In this document: in pieces, positions 1 to 13,000 of the stretch | Numbering within the stretch: position 1 is the first letter of the stretch | Layout of the letters: each line of letters opens with the position of its first letter | Source: Phoronis australis | Taxonomy: Eukaryota; Phoronida; Phoronidae | NCBI GenBank assembly: GCA_002633005.1 | Contig: NMRA01000034.1 | Location: forward strand, 1,301,540-1,365,539 | DNA: 64,000 nt | Direction of reading: 5' to 3' | Program-made: the position numbers and the translations under genes | The notes under the pieces: model-generated | The model's input: only the letters and a program-made list of their open reading frames with translations | Told to the model about the DNA's origin: nothing | Databases searched by the model: none

Positions 1-770
1 AAGTTGAAGCACAACTGAAATCCGCCATGTTTACTATTTCAGGTCCTTGAATTCAGAGTTTTGAGATTGTTTTGGAAATTCCATCGCCACTTCACCACTC
101 ACGAAGACAGTTAATGGGATCTAGGAAAGATAAGGCTTCGAATGTTTATGCAATATCAGGCTAAGGGAGGTGCACGCAGATTTTATTTGGATTTTGGACG
201 GTTGAAGTTGGGAGCCTCGGCTAAACAGATTTCGAGTGTCCAACCTTTATGTTTTCTTATATATATATATATTGTGACGTCATTTGCGATAAACCCAAGC
301 GCTTGTGGTAGGCCTCTCGTTTCTGGAGAACTGAGGAAGTGCTCATTTCGAGTCGACTATGGTTATTTACTCGGCCTACGTGTCTAAGTCGTGATAGGCA
401 CAAACAAAGGTGCGTTTTATTTCTGATATTTTAGATGTGCTCTCAATCACTACGTTGAACCTGCGGCTTCATCTAAATAGTTTTAGACCTAATCAACATC
501 AAAGTTCAAACGTCAAGTGACAAAATTTACTAATCGACCGCTGCAGTTATTATACTTACCTGTCCACGACCACACTGTCAGAAACTCGGGTGGAGTTCAG
601 TTACGCTAGCGTCTCTCTAGAAAAGCAGGATTTAGCGAGATATCACCATGATTTTCAATGAAAGCATAGGATTTTGGCAAAGTTTTTCGCAATGCGAGAC
701 AGTAATTGAACTCAACCTAGAAAATGGCCGGCTGTGGACGATGGGCTAGGCGGCAGGCCACAGCCTGTGG
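1..770. other. 5' flank without a recognisable gene
   Basis: I see no exon, RNA gene or long reading frame here. About 595-690 resembles part of the inverted-repeat element at 57801-57947: both carry a GTTCAGT...CGCTAG start, a GCGAGAT block and TAGGATTTTG. It is therefore probably a degraded member of a dispersed family. Confidence 0.4.
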
Positions 771-1102
771 CACAGGCGTCCTCAGCTTCTGATCGTTCCC
801 AATACACTACATAACTCGAGCGGCCCACGGTGGACGTGTGTGGGTTTTTTTTGTGAACATTTTTGTTCTTTGACTGCGAATTTCGTACGAAGTCTCCGGA
901 ACAGGACATCGTGAATGGTATTGGGAGAAAGAACAATTCTTCATGGTTTGTTGAACCTCTATTTTGTGAAAATTTGTTGAGCTTTATATTTGCTATGGAC
1001 GGCTGAAGTGAAGCAACCGTGGAATTTCTAGTCGGGAGTGTCATACCTTGTAGTATTATATGTAGTGTATTGGGGACGATCAGAAGCTGAGGACGCCTGT
1101 GG
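771..1102. repeat. fold-back element with 42-bp inverted arms
   Basis: The arm at 771-812 (begins CACAGGCGTCCTCAGC) is the reverse complement of 1060-1101 (ends GAGGACGCCTGTG), with one mismatch over about 42 bp. The arms enclose roughly 247 bp of unrelated sequence. The GGGCTAGG next to both arms hints that the repeat extends further. This is the structure of a fold-back or MITE-like element. No protein is encoded and no target-site duplication is obvious. Confidence 0.6.
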
Positions 1103-3574
1103 GCTAGGCCTACGAGTAAACTGATGTGCTACTTGTTTGACAAGTAGTTGAGTATAGGCTAGCCTCATAACTTAAGTGGGCTCATGTTGTAAATACTACA
1201 CTGCACAGGTTCACTCATCGAAAGTACTCGCAGTATCATTGATGGCCAGCCAGCTAGATGTATGAAGTCTTGAAGACTGTCATCAAAATACAGCTAGCTA
1301 GCTGTATATTTAGTTTACAGCTTTGCACCATGCTAAGGCAAAATGGCTGGTGACATTCCTAACCTAGGAAAAGTGACTCCAAACTGTACCCTATCCTCCT
1401 ATCTGATGTTTGTTTAATCATTTGCAAAGAGTTGTCAGACCGAAACTTATATGTTAAAGTAGTGACTTCCAGATCACCAAAATGGTGAACAGACAACGAA
1501 ATGCTGTGCCAAGTAATTGAAAATAACACCCAACCTAATGACACGTCCCTACTGTTCACAGGACAATGACTGCCCCTGTGTGTGGATTTCGAGTAGGCAC
1601 CTGTGGATCATTCAGCGTACTGAAGACAAAGTCAGAATCACCAAACCTTGCTCCCCTCTTCTCACCACCGTTAAATTACTTTCGCTGTGCTAAGTATGAT
1701 CAAATTAACCCATCCCCCTGGCCATTCACCAAAAGTTTCCTTTGACTGTTACAATGTGGAGCGTATGGGAAATAGCAAATCAGTACTTTCACGGCCGTAG
1801 GATTTCAGTCGTTGCCACGTGAGATACATGATCTATACAGATGCAGTTTAGATGCTGACGTGGCAAAAAATGTTTCACTTTCAGGGCCCACTCTGTTTCT
1901 TCAACGATAGTGTTGGTTTCAATCCACGCTGGGATTGGGATACCTCAACTCTGAAGTCATAATCTGTTCATCTCGACCCTAGTTTACCTTGATGTCTCGA
2001 GAACAGATTGTCAATGGACGTGCACAAGGAGTTTAAATATCCTTGTCCTTTTTTACCATCCAGGTCTTCTAGAATAGAAATAATATGAAGACTCTGATCA
2101 TGACTTAAACTGCAACTCTACGTCTCTCAAAAACGCCTCCCTATTCAACAAGTTTAAGCTTGCCTTTGAAATGCGTCAGTTGGGATGAACTTAAGTTAGC
2201 TTAATTGTATCTATAGATAGCTTTGTACTACATAGCACTGGTTCAAACAATGATTAAAGCAAATTGTCAATTATAACACCACAAAGGCATGATTGAAATC
2301 TAAACCTGATATTCTTTGGATTGATCCTGTTATCAAAAGTTTAAAGAAACTGATTGCACAAACAGTAGGCAATATCATCCTGATTGAACTCAAGTACTTT
2401 AAGAATCGGAGTAACTCAGAAATTGCTCGGGAGGAAAATGATATTAAATTGAATCTTTAGTGACTAAAAGCATATGTAAACCAAACAAGAAATGAAATTT
2501 TGGATTCCCATATAGATGTATAAGGTCAGGTGGCACCAGAGTTACTTCATTAACTGAAAGTCCACGGTAAACTTGTCACCGGGCCTAAAGAACAGACTGA
2601 GTTTCTTAACAAACACTCCTAGCTGCCTTTAGCCCAAAACTGACTCACTTCCGATGAGTTTATACTTGATAGGACCCACGTAGGGCTGTGAGTGAGAAAT
2701 TCCGACTATGCTGGAAGCCTGTGAATCGACGATATAAAGACTCCACTGTGTGTACAGGGGATCTATCTTTTGTACATGATTCAACTTATAATTTTGTTAA
2801 AGAGTTCATCAAAAAGAGGTTCAGTTGCTTTGGGAACATGCAGTTGAACACTGGGCTGAAAGTTATGTAGATAAGTTCTTACATGTCATAGAAAATTGTG
2901 TATTAGTACATGCACCAGCTGTAGTCTGTAAGTCAAGATTGGGCCTTGAAGGTATTTCATGGCCACATTTAATGAATAATGATGCAGCAAAGTTTGACAT
3001 AATTTGGATGTATATGAGCTTGTAATAATCAAATGCTGAGTTACCGTTCTAGCAAATTAACCTGAATGGATAAAAAAGTACACTGGAACTGTGAAGCTGC
3101 CAATAGAATTGTTGCATTATGGAACACAACCATTCATCACGTTAAGTTCTGAGAACCTTGCATGACAACTCTCTCATATTTCAATGTTAAAGGATTTTCA
3201 TTGCTTTCTGAGTGTTGAGCATGGTATGTTGTTTTCTTACAAGAACTGGCATTTGGTGAAGAGCAATAAGTCAGAGCTAGAAAGGGCTGGCACATCTCTG
3301 TTGTCTATTATGAGATCTATTCTCAAAGCAAATGTCAGAAATATCTGTCTAAAGCCACCTATGACATGGCTTGGTAAATAGAACCATTGAAAATTTGTTG
3401 CCAAAAGAGAGCAGCTTATTATTTTAAAATTGTTGCCACCACTGACATTTTTGATGTCTCTTCCAGGTTGCATGCTGAAGTGGGATGACTTAAGAACTGA
3501 TACATTGATGACAGAATAGTAAAAACAAAGCAACTAAAGAAAAGTGACATCTCATTGTCAGTTGTCATCGCAGA
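1103..3574. other. MGAT2 5' flank / possible 5' UTR, no gene seen
   Basis: This is the 2.5 kb before the MGAT2 start codon. Short open frames at 2688-3381 are interrupted and match nothing I recognise. They could be an old retroelement relic or upstream noncoding exon sequence. A promoter or transcription start cannot be placed by eye. Confidence 0.3.
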
Positions 3575-4099
3575 ATGAGGCGTCAGCTGTCACGAGTCAT
3601 CAGAGCTATTCTTGTAGCTCTTCTTTTTGTATTCATTACTGCAAATGTTTCATTTGTTTACACACGCATTCGCTATGTGGAAAGTGATCATCATTATAGA
3701 CAGTCTGAAATAGAGCATACGCAGCAGTTGGTCACAAAGTTACGACTTGAGCAAGGGTCTCGCTTGCAGTCTTCACTGAATCTCAGCAATGCCACTCGTG
3801 GATCAGTTGAGCACAATTCTGTATCGGCTGTAGATACTAGTAACTTAACTCTTCTCAAGTCTTTTGTGTTGGACTCCAACACGGAGCAGACAGTCTTAAA
3901 TGCAGACAAGTTTATGCCGGTCTTGGATGAGAATGGAGTGGTGGTGATAATACAAGTTCACAAAAGGGTGCAGTATCTCAAGTTGTTGATCGAATCGTTG
4001 CGATCGGCGAAAGATATATCTCAGGTTTTGGTCATCTTTAGTCATGATTTAATCTCCAATGAAATCAATCAGCTTATACAAGCAATTGATTTTTGCCCC
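3575..4099 (+). CDS. MGAT2: MGAT2 exon 1 (residues 1-175)
   Basis: Encodes the cytosolic tail (MRRQLSRVIR), a hydrophobic anchor (AILVALLFVFITANVSFVY), the stem and the first strand of the catalytic fold, with VVVIIQVHKRVQYLKLLIES. It ends in DFCP with donor GTAAGT at 4100, phase 0. Possible N-glycosylation sequons lie in the stem (NLS, NAT, NLT). Confidence 0.95.
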
Positions 4100-7000
4100 G
4101 TAAGTATTTATCAAAATAATTAATTTTTGGGAGGGTCACCATTAAATATACTAGTAAGAGTACAGTCTCACCATGTGTTGGACAATTTTGCATTTGTTAA
4201 TGTGGGCCAATCAGGACTTATTTTATCTGGAATAATACCCGTTTCATTGAGATTGTAACGTGAGGACAAGGCATGTAGCAGCCAGTAAAAACTACGAAAA
4301 CAACATTGTTTGTACACAGATCCCAGTTTTGGATTTGTGCGTTTGATTTTCAGCATAGTGGTTTAGACCAGTCACTAATCACAGGTTAAGGTACATGGGT
4401 AGCAGACAAAATCACATGTTAAAATGTCCCCACGACAAATAAAATTGAGAAAGGACAGAAAATCCACCATGACCCACAGGTACTCTAAGCTGGCCCATGG
4501 ATGCCACATTTTTCCAGTCCCATTTGACACGTTATCCATACCACACCTTGCATATAGTGTTCTAATACTCCTCACTATTGGAAATTTGGAGATTCAATTG
4601 TCACGCTGGTAGAATATGTGGGTTTAGTTTAAATGGATAGCAGAATAATGCTTGGTAGTTGTGTGGAAATATTTTTGATAATGTGCACTCTTTTATGATT
4701 TGCAATGTCCACGGTAGACAAATTTCAAATGCTTTGCGTTGCTTTTGTTTAATTATAGACCTTATTCACGCAGTTGCCATTTTAAAAATGAGCCTCTTTT
4801 AAGGTTTAAAAAACAATGCATTTGAGGCATAAATATTAACGAGGCATGTGGAAAAATCACAGTTTGCACTGTGATTAAGTGTGGAATGCATTACCGGGGT
4901 TTTCCGTAGATAAGCCCCTGGGCGTGTATACGAAAATGAAAATTTCAAGACACTTTAGGAACATCAATAAACGCCCAGGCGTTTATTCGGAAAAGGGGGC
5001 GTGTAAACGGAAAGTCATAATTTTTGCGACGTAAATACCAGAATGAAGCGCTATATGTATTTTTGTATGTGAAACTTCTATAGCAGCTTATAAATCGCAA
5101 TATCTGCCCAGCGGGACAACAAAAAAATGTGTGCATCACTTCTAGATCTCCTTGTTACAAAGATGATAGCACCCAAAGTCGTTCAACAGAAAATCTGAAA
5201 TCTGTGAACTTCGGCCGGCTTGAAAACTCGGCCACATCGTATTGTGAAAAAAAACAAATTCGAGCCAGTTCAGTTTGTATAGTTCAGCAACACTTTTCTT
5301 GTTTTTATAAGTAATAAATCCTCTACAAAACTGAATTTGTTGACTCTAAGTGGACGTTTAAGAAGAAATTTCCGAATTAAAGCACCACTATCTAGACACT
5401 TGACACGAGAAGTTCCAACACCAAATAAACGCCCAGGTGGGCATAATTTTCCAAATTAACGCACATGGGCGTTTCGTCGGGTGGGCTTATCTACGGAAAA
5501 CCCCGGTAGGTTTTAAAAAACCTAAAAAGAGGTTCACTTTTAAAATGGCAACTGCGTGAATAAGGTGTATAGGTTTCATCATGTCTTTATATTTGTCAGG
5601 TGATGCAGATATTTTATCCCTATTCAATGCAATTGTATCCCAAAGAATTCCCTGGAGAAGACCCACAAGATTGTCCACGAAATATGAATAAAGATGAGTA
5701 AGTAGAGTAGTTTGAATTTTTTTTGCAAATTGTGTGTGTGAATGTGCGTGCTTGCGTGTGTAGACTCTGTGCACTGTAAATCCCCCTTTCTGTGTATGAT
5801 CTCGCTACACGTTCAGCCAATGACTCAAAGCATTTCTGCACTCTGAATCAATGTGTTGGCAATGTGCTATATCAACTGGGGCGTCTTCACTTACTTTATC
5901 ACTAACATGGTTTGTACTGTGTACATGTCGTAAAACAACTTTTAGTAAATTTGCCATTTTTTGCAATGAAGTAATCAGCCTTTAAAAAAAGGAAAATTGT
6001 CAATTTTGGGATTTTTTTTGCAAAATTAGTGGAGAATTACAGTGCTGGTAGGAAGTGATCCTAATTTCTGAGCCTTACACCCAGAGTCTTTCTTGGAGAG
6101 TGATAAATATACATTTTTTCAAGACACTTGAAATGCTCAACTATGAAAAACAAGGCCTGCAAAATTCACCCTTATGAAACATGCTTTGTCTATCACCATA
6201 AGTTTCTCTGTTGTCTTCACCAAAGTCCACATATGGCGTAAATGGCATCATGCTTCAAAAGTAAAGCTGAGGGGAACAATGGTCTATAAGTTCCTGTAAC
6301 TGGATGAATATTTCATGACTCAATATTCGATGAAGGTACAGCTTCTAGATACATCTTAAGACAGGGTGATGTTTTTAGACTATGTTTCTCATAATGTAAC
6401 ATGACAACTTCCGGTTGTTTTAATTAGTTAACCATTTACTTGTTATTCCCAACAGGGCTGTGAAGAAGAAGTGTAACAATGCTAATCATCCTGACATGTA
6501 TGGCCATTACAGAGAGGCCAAATTTGTGCAGACAAAACACCACTGGTTTTGGAAGGTGCTCCTTTTACAATTATTTAACATAAACTACAGTGATGCTGGA
6601 ATGTTTTCTTTCAGTGCAAAATGGATGCGTGAACTTATTAGCATCTGTCAAGGGGGAATTGACAACAGTTGTGCAGTTGATGTTCTTGGCAATGACTACC
6701 TAAAAGTTGGGGAGTGCATAAGATAATTTCAACAATTGGGGTGCTTTTTCATAATTTCCTAGTACAGTGAAATATAGCATGCAACTGGTTGGTCAAAAAT
6801 TTTCAGTTGTTTTGCTACTTGTGTAAGTATTGCAGGTCATTTCCATCAAATCATACCGGTTTGGAATATCAGTAAATGACATTTATCAGAGACTTCTCTA
6901 TTATTGTTGGGAATTCCCACAATTTCTGATAAAGTGCTTAAAACCACCATGTACCAGGACCAAGGAACATCTAAATTCTGACAGTAATTCACATCTAAAT

Positions 7001-10000
7001 ATTCACCTGCAGAGCTCCAATCATTGCTATCAGCAGTGCTCTTTCAATGACTTTGCAATAATAGACCAGTCAGTAACAACAAAGGAGCTTAAAATTCGTG
7101 AGGCTTTACATATCAGTTGGTGCAAGCCCAATCTCAATAGGCAACTGACACACCACAGGTTGTCATTGTTGGTATAGTTCATTGTCACTCCCTGTAACTG
7201 ACTGTATCTGTGCTTCATTACTTGTTGCTGGGCCTAGCTAGGTGGCCACTGTATTATGACTTCTGAGGATGGTGTTTAATAAATGACACCGAAACATGTC
7301 AAGTTTTAAATCCGTTGTTGTTTTCGTGAACATATGCTGTTACTTGCTATCATGGAGACCATGTACCGTGTTTTGACAAGTGACTACATTGCCAGCATCC
7401 TTGAACCTTCCTTTTTGGCATTCCATATCACAACTGTGAATTCACTATCCCAAAAAACATAGAAAATAGATTCTGAAGAGAAGTGACTTAATTTTGTTTG
7501 AAAGTTTCTGAGCTCCACAAAACATGAGTGTGACATATGAATGTACCCATTGGAAGTGTGTCATGTCTGGCATCACGCGAGTTTCTTGTACAACCTTGTG
7601 CCATATCCATGTTTCTTTGATGTCCTGCAGGAAAGTGAAGAGCCACAGCGTGGCCAAATATAAAGTTGCCAGAGCCACGACAAACATAATGCCTCGCCAT
7701 TCCTTATTATACATCAAACCATGGGAAAACGAGCAGAAGTGTATGACAACTTTTCACACTAAACACAATGCAGGATGATTATAGCTGTGATTGGTTGTCC
7801 TGATTTTACGTAGTATTTATTGACCGATAAATTTTCGTAGCCCAAGATCAGCTAATTAAGATATCATGAGATAGTGTTTGCAATGTTCTAATTTGACAGC
7901 TGATCCATTGGTGGGGTTGTTCCTTGGTGTTTTTGATATGGAAAATGTGACCTTTGAGCTTAAGTGACTTCAAGCAGCTAACTGTGAGTGCATGCACACA
8001 TTTATCATAAGTGGGAGGGATCAGAAACTCTGTGGTAACCACAGAGTTTTCCTCAGGGCGTATTTCAAAAATCGTAAATTCCGCGATTTTTTCTGGAAAT
8101 TTCCTCACAGGGAAAAGTGAATTACTTTGTACTAGACGTTGTGAGATGGTACTTTCATCAGAAATTGTTTAAAAAATATTTTTGACAAGTTTTCGCATTC
8201 CATGCCTCTTTAAGCACTCTAATACTGTCTGGTCGTGACTGTGATAAAATCTTGCAAATGGGAAATTTGGTGCTTGACATTGTTAGTAGGTTACTGGTCA
8301 TGCTATTGTGTTTCAATGTGATATTATGGTTTGGTGATGCTATTGTGTCCTCAGATTCACAGAGTCTTTGATGAACTACCCATCACTAGAAACTTCACTG
8401 GTCCTGTTATTCTGTTGGAAGAAGACCACTATGTAGCTCCTGATTTTGTTCACATCATTAGGCACATGTACTCTGGCAGGATCAGGTACGTAACTTCTTG
8501 TATATGTTAGCTCATTTGTCCAGGTTATTGAATTGGTGATTTGACTGCCGGTGTGCCTCTAGTGGCAATTATAGCTTTTTACATTTACGAGTCTATCTTC
8601 AAAGTTTCATGACAGATTTTCATGAAATTGGCAGCTCTATCTCCTAAACCTTTTGCAAGAACTTTGTGAAATTTGGCAGATGTATTCCTATGGAGATGAC
8701 AACAGATGATGACGAGTTTCCGATCCAGCCGACAATTTGTGTGCCCCCTAGTGGCAATTTTAGTTTTTTGTGTTTGCCTTGAGTTCATGGTTGGATTTTC
8801 ATGAAATTTGACAAATAGGTGTCTGTTAATAAAATGATGTTACCTTTCCGCTTTTGATGGATTTCATGGATGAACTTTCATCATGACAAATTTTGTTAAG
8901 GAGATGATGACACATTTTCATTAATTCAAACTCTGTTTTTGCGCCAGCCTTTCTATCTGCCAAACAGTTCGAAGGATCACTGTGAAAATTGGCAGGTGTG
9001 TTCCTGATGAGGATACCACAGGTGATATTGATTTTTGGTAAGGTTTGGCTACTCTGGTGCCCCCTAGTGGGCATGTTGTTTTTTTTTTCTTTTGCAGCTG
9101 TATGTCCTTAACCCTTTGGAAGAACTTTGTGAAATTTTGCAGATGTGTTTGTATGGAGATGACAACAGAATGATGACGAGTTTCAGATTTAGTAGACGGT
9201 TGGTGTGCCCTCTAGTGGCGATTTTATTTTTAACGTTTTCCTGTATATCTTTGTAGTGTATTTTGCTAAAACTTGACAAACAGGTTTCTATTTAGAGAGT
9301 CAACAATGCTGCCCCATTTTCAGACAGATTTGATGTATTGGGCGCCATCTAGTGGTGGTTTTTAAAGTTTCATATTTGTTGTTGCCATTCTCCTCAGCTG
9401 TATCCGCCAAACCACTCCAAGGATCATTGTGAAAATTGGCAGATGTGTATCTGATGAGAAGACTGCGGCTGATGTTGATATTTGGATGGGTTTGACTATT
9501 TTGGTGTCCCCTATTGACAGTTTATTTTTTCTGTCTGTGGCTGTGTCTCCTTTGCAGGATCTCTGCGTACTGTGGCAGATGTATTCCTATGGACCTGAAA
9601 ATGGAGTTTCAGACCCATCAGACTACCGCTGTGCTCCCTAGTTGCAATACAAATGTTTATGTTTGCCTATGTGTCTTTGGAGTTCAGCGATGTATTTTTG
9701 TGAAATTAGTATGTAGCTTTCTGTTAAGGAGATGATGATAGTCTCTTATTTTGGTATGGATTTCGAATCCGTTTTTGGCATCCGTCACTTTATCTGCAGA
9801 ACTGCTTAAAGCATCATTTAAAAAATTGACAGATGTGTTCCTGATGAAAAGACCCTGGCTGGTGTTCATTTTTTGGACAGGTGTGATAACTGTGGTGCCT
9901 CCTGGCGGTGATTTTTTGCGTCCTTGGTTGTATATCCTTACTGCTGTGAGGGATCTTTTAAAGTTATGCAAATGTTGTATTATAAATGTGACTACGGCTG

Positions 10001-13000
10001 CTTACGACTTGGTCGAATCTGATTACCAATGTACCCCCTATTGGCATGTTTAGTTTTTACGTTTACTTTGCCTCTTCTGATTTCGTTAATGGCTTTCAAT
10101 GAAAATGGGCAAACACGTTTCTGTAATGATGGCGATAACGTCTTTCCATTTTGGGATGGATTTATCATATTCTGCGCTACCTAATGGCTGTTTGCACTAG
10201 TTTTGAGTCGTCTGCCGCAATAAGCATTTGCCAAATTGCTCAGAGGATCATTATGAAATTTGGCAAATGTATGACAGATGGATTTTCAGATGGGTCCAAC
10301 TACTCTGGCGCCCCCTAGTGACATTGTTTGTATCTGCAGCTGTACCACCTAAATCTCCTTGCAAGATCTTTTGGAAGTATGCCAAGTGTATTCTTATTAA
10401 CTTAACAAAAGATGGACAGGTTGGACTATCACTAATCATCATGGCATTTTTCTGTGTTCGCATCTGCAATCCATGCCTGATTTTGATGATATTTAATAAA
10501 CAGATTTCTGTTTGGGAGACAATGACACCTTCCTATTTTTGGTCGCATTTGACGTATGCTGCGCCATTTAGTGGTCATTTTCTGATACTAATAAACACTA
10601 CTAGAAGCACACCATTTGTGTTCCGTGGGCGCATTTGAACACTCTATGTTTCTCTTGTCATTTGGCGCAAGTAAATTGGTTGGTTAAATTCTGTCACTTC
10701 ATTGTTTATAATCTCAATGTCTACAAGGCATCAGTTGCTCCTTGTCCTCGATCATTCTACTTCATGTTGTGCCACATGCTGCTTTTTAGATTGTGCCCTG
10801 AGTGTAACATTTTCACGCTGGGAACCTACGATAAGTCTCCATCCTTCGAAAACAGTGACAAGGTAAGAGATCAGTGGAGCAGATGTTTTTGCTTGTCATT
10901 TGCTCATGGTATCATAAATTGTTATGAGCCGACATGTACATTATGTGGGTGCATAGTGCTATCACCTCATTCAAGGGGAGATCAGCTGCTGGATCTTCAT
11001 AAATTTGGCAAGTGTGTTTGCTGCTATGAAGCTGACAAGGAGTGTTGACGCCTCTTGTTACTTGCAATACCGGATTTTCATGAAATTTGGGAGATGTGTT
11101 CCTATCAAAGAGACATTGCTACTAAGTGCCCATAAATTTTGGTGCTGATCTGAATACTGTTGAGTCCCCATGTGGAAATTTTTATAGTATTTTGATGTCT
11201 GTTTTGGACTTCCTCGTAAATCATGCCCAAATTGACCACACACCTTATCCACTGGGAAAAAATTTCACCACCATGCAAAAATCACTAGTAATAATGGATA
11301 CGCACAAGTCACACAGCTACTTTCTCCTTTGTGGATTGAATGGGAAAGTGTTAGCTGCATAAAATCAGATTTTAAATTGACAACCCCGCCCCCCATTTTA
11401 TCTCATTTCGTACCTTACGTTCACTTGATGTCCGACATTTGCCTCTACCTGGTTGTCTGACAATGCACAGCAATTGAATACAGTTGGATACCCAGCAACA
11501 ACCTTGAAACTAGTTTTCTAAAATGGCGAAATGCCAGGGCACGCTTATGAAGTGGGTGGCGAAATGGTAAACTTTATTCATTTCATTGTGTGTGCGTTTA
11601 CAGCAATGTGAATCATATTGCACCGGCGAGATATTCAACGGTTTAATGGACCAGAGCCCAGTGTCAAAATGACTTTTGAATGGAAACCAGTCTCAAATTC
11701 GTCTGCATGGACTGGATTATACATCATTTGCTATGCTGGATAATGCCGATTCAACAGATTTATGATGAGCAAGACGATATTATTGGAAGTTTCAGTATAC
11801 AAATTAGTGTTTATCACACTTAAAAAAGTTCAATTTCTTTCGTTCTATGTATATCACATCGTGGATAATGCTCGGCTTGAGGACCTGTCTATGATGAATA
11901 AACTTGTAGAATGCATCAGACTGCAACAAATTACATGTAGTTTTTCAAATTTTGCCTGGGGAAGGCCGCCCTACAATTCCCCGCCCCATGGAAAGATCTC
12001 ACTTTTGATACTCGCATGTGGTGCTGGGTTCCGAATCCGATGCAACCATTCACCACCACGCTTCTTGCGAAACCCAGGGGAAACATTGTCCAGTATCTAT
12101 CAAGTTCATCGAAGGATTTACTATTTAAAAGAATTTGTTCCTGTTGATAACAAGGCCGACATTTATTTATTTTCAGAGTGATCTGAATTCTACTGTGTCT
12201 TATCTTATACTTTTGTACCTATCTCAGATTTTACCAAGTTTGTTGAGGGGTTATCTAGAAATTATTAGATATGTTACTGGTGGGGAGAGCATGGCTGACG
12301 TTCATTTTTGAATGAATCCGGCAACTGCTGCACCGCCCAGTGACAGTTATATTTTTTTACCCTGCCTCAATATCTACTAAGTTTTTTACGATTATGTAGG
12401 ACCTCGAAAAATGGCCAAATTTGGCAAACCTTGGAGCATCCTATTTCAGAAACGGCTGATTCATCTGAAACTTTCAGATGCCATACTTTATAGAATGTAC
12501 TCCAAAATGCCGTTTTTTATAAGTTTCCCACTTTTGCATAAAAGGCTGTTCAAGGTTGGACTTATGATTTTTATGATCAATAGGGTGGTGCATGCCATTT
12601 GTCAATTCCCCCATTCCAGGGACCAGGGTGTAGGATTTTTTTGTATTTTTGGGAGAAGAAGAACCGATGGACAGATTCCAATGAAACTTGACACAGAGGT
12701 GTGTGACAACAATAGCCCCAGTCAAGTTTCAGGCGGTTTCATTCACTGCATCACCCCTTATGGCCACTCTGTTCTTGACAAGAGGCATTTTCAGTAATTT
12801 TGAGGGGATAGTGTTTCCGAGTCGTATCTGAGGACTGAATACTAAACTCTCATGGAACTTGGCACAGACGTATATAACTACAGTCCTCTGGCAGTACGTG
12901 TTGGTTTTCAGATGGATTTGACCAATGCAGTACCCTCTAGTGGCCGTATTGCTTCTGACAAGGGGCTCTGCACTATTTTATGAGTGGTAGACTGATAACT

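Noticed and set aside
6556-6726. Continuation of MGAT2 exon 3 past 6555
   Set aside because: Family alignment jumps from WFWK to IHRVFDE in exon 4, and a GT donor with the right phase is at 6556.
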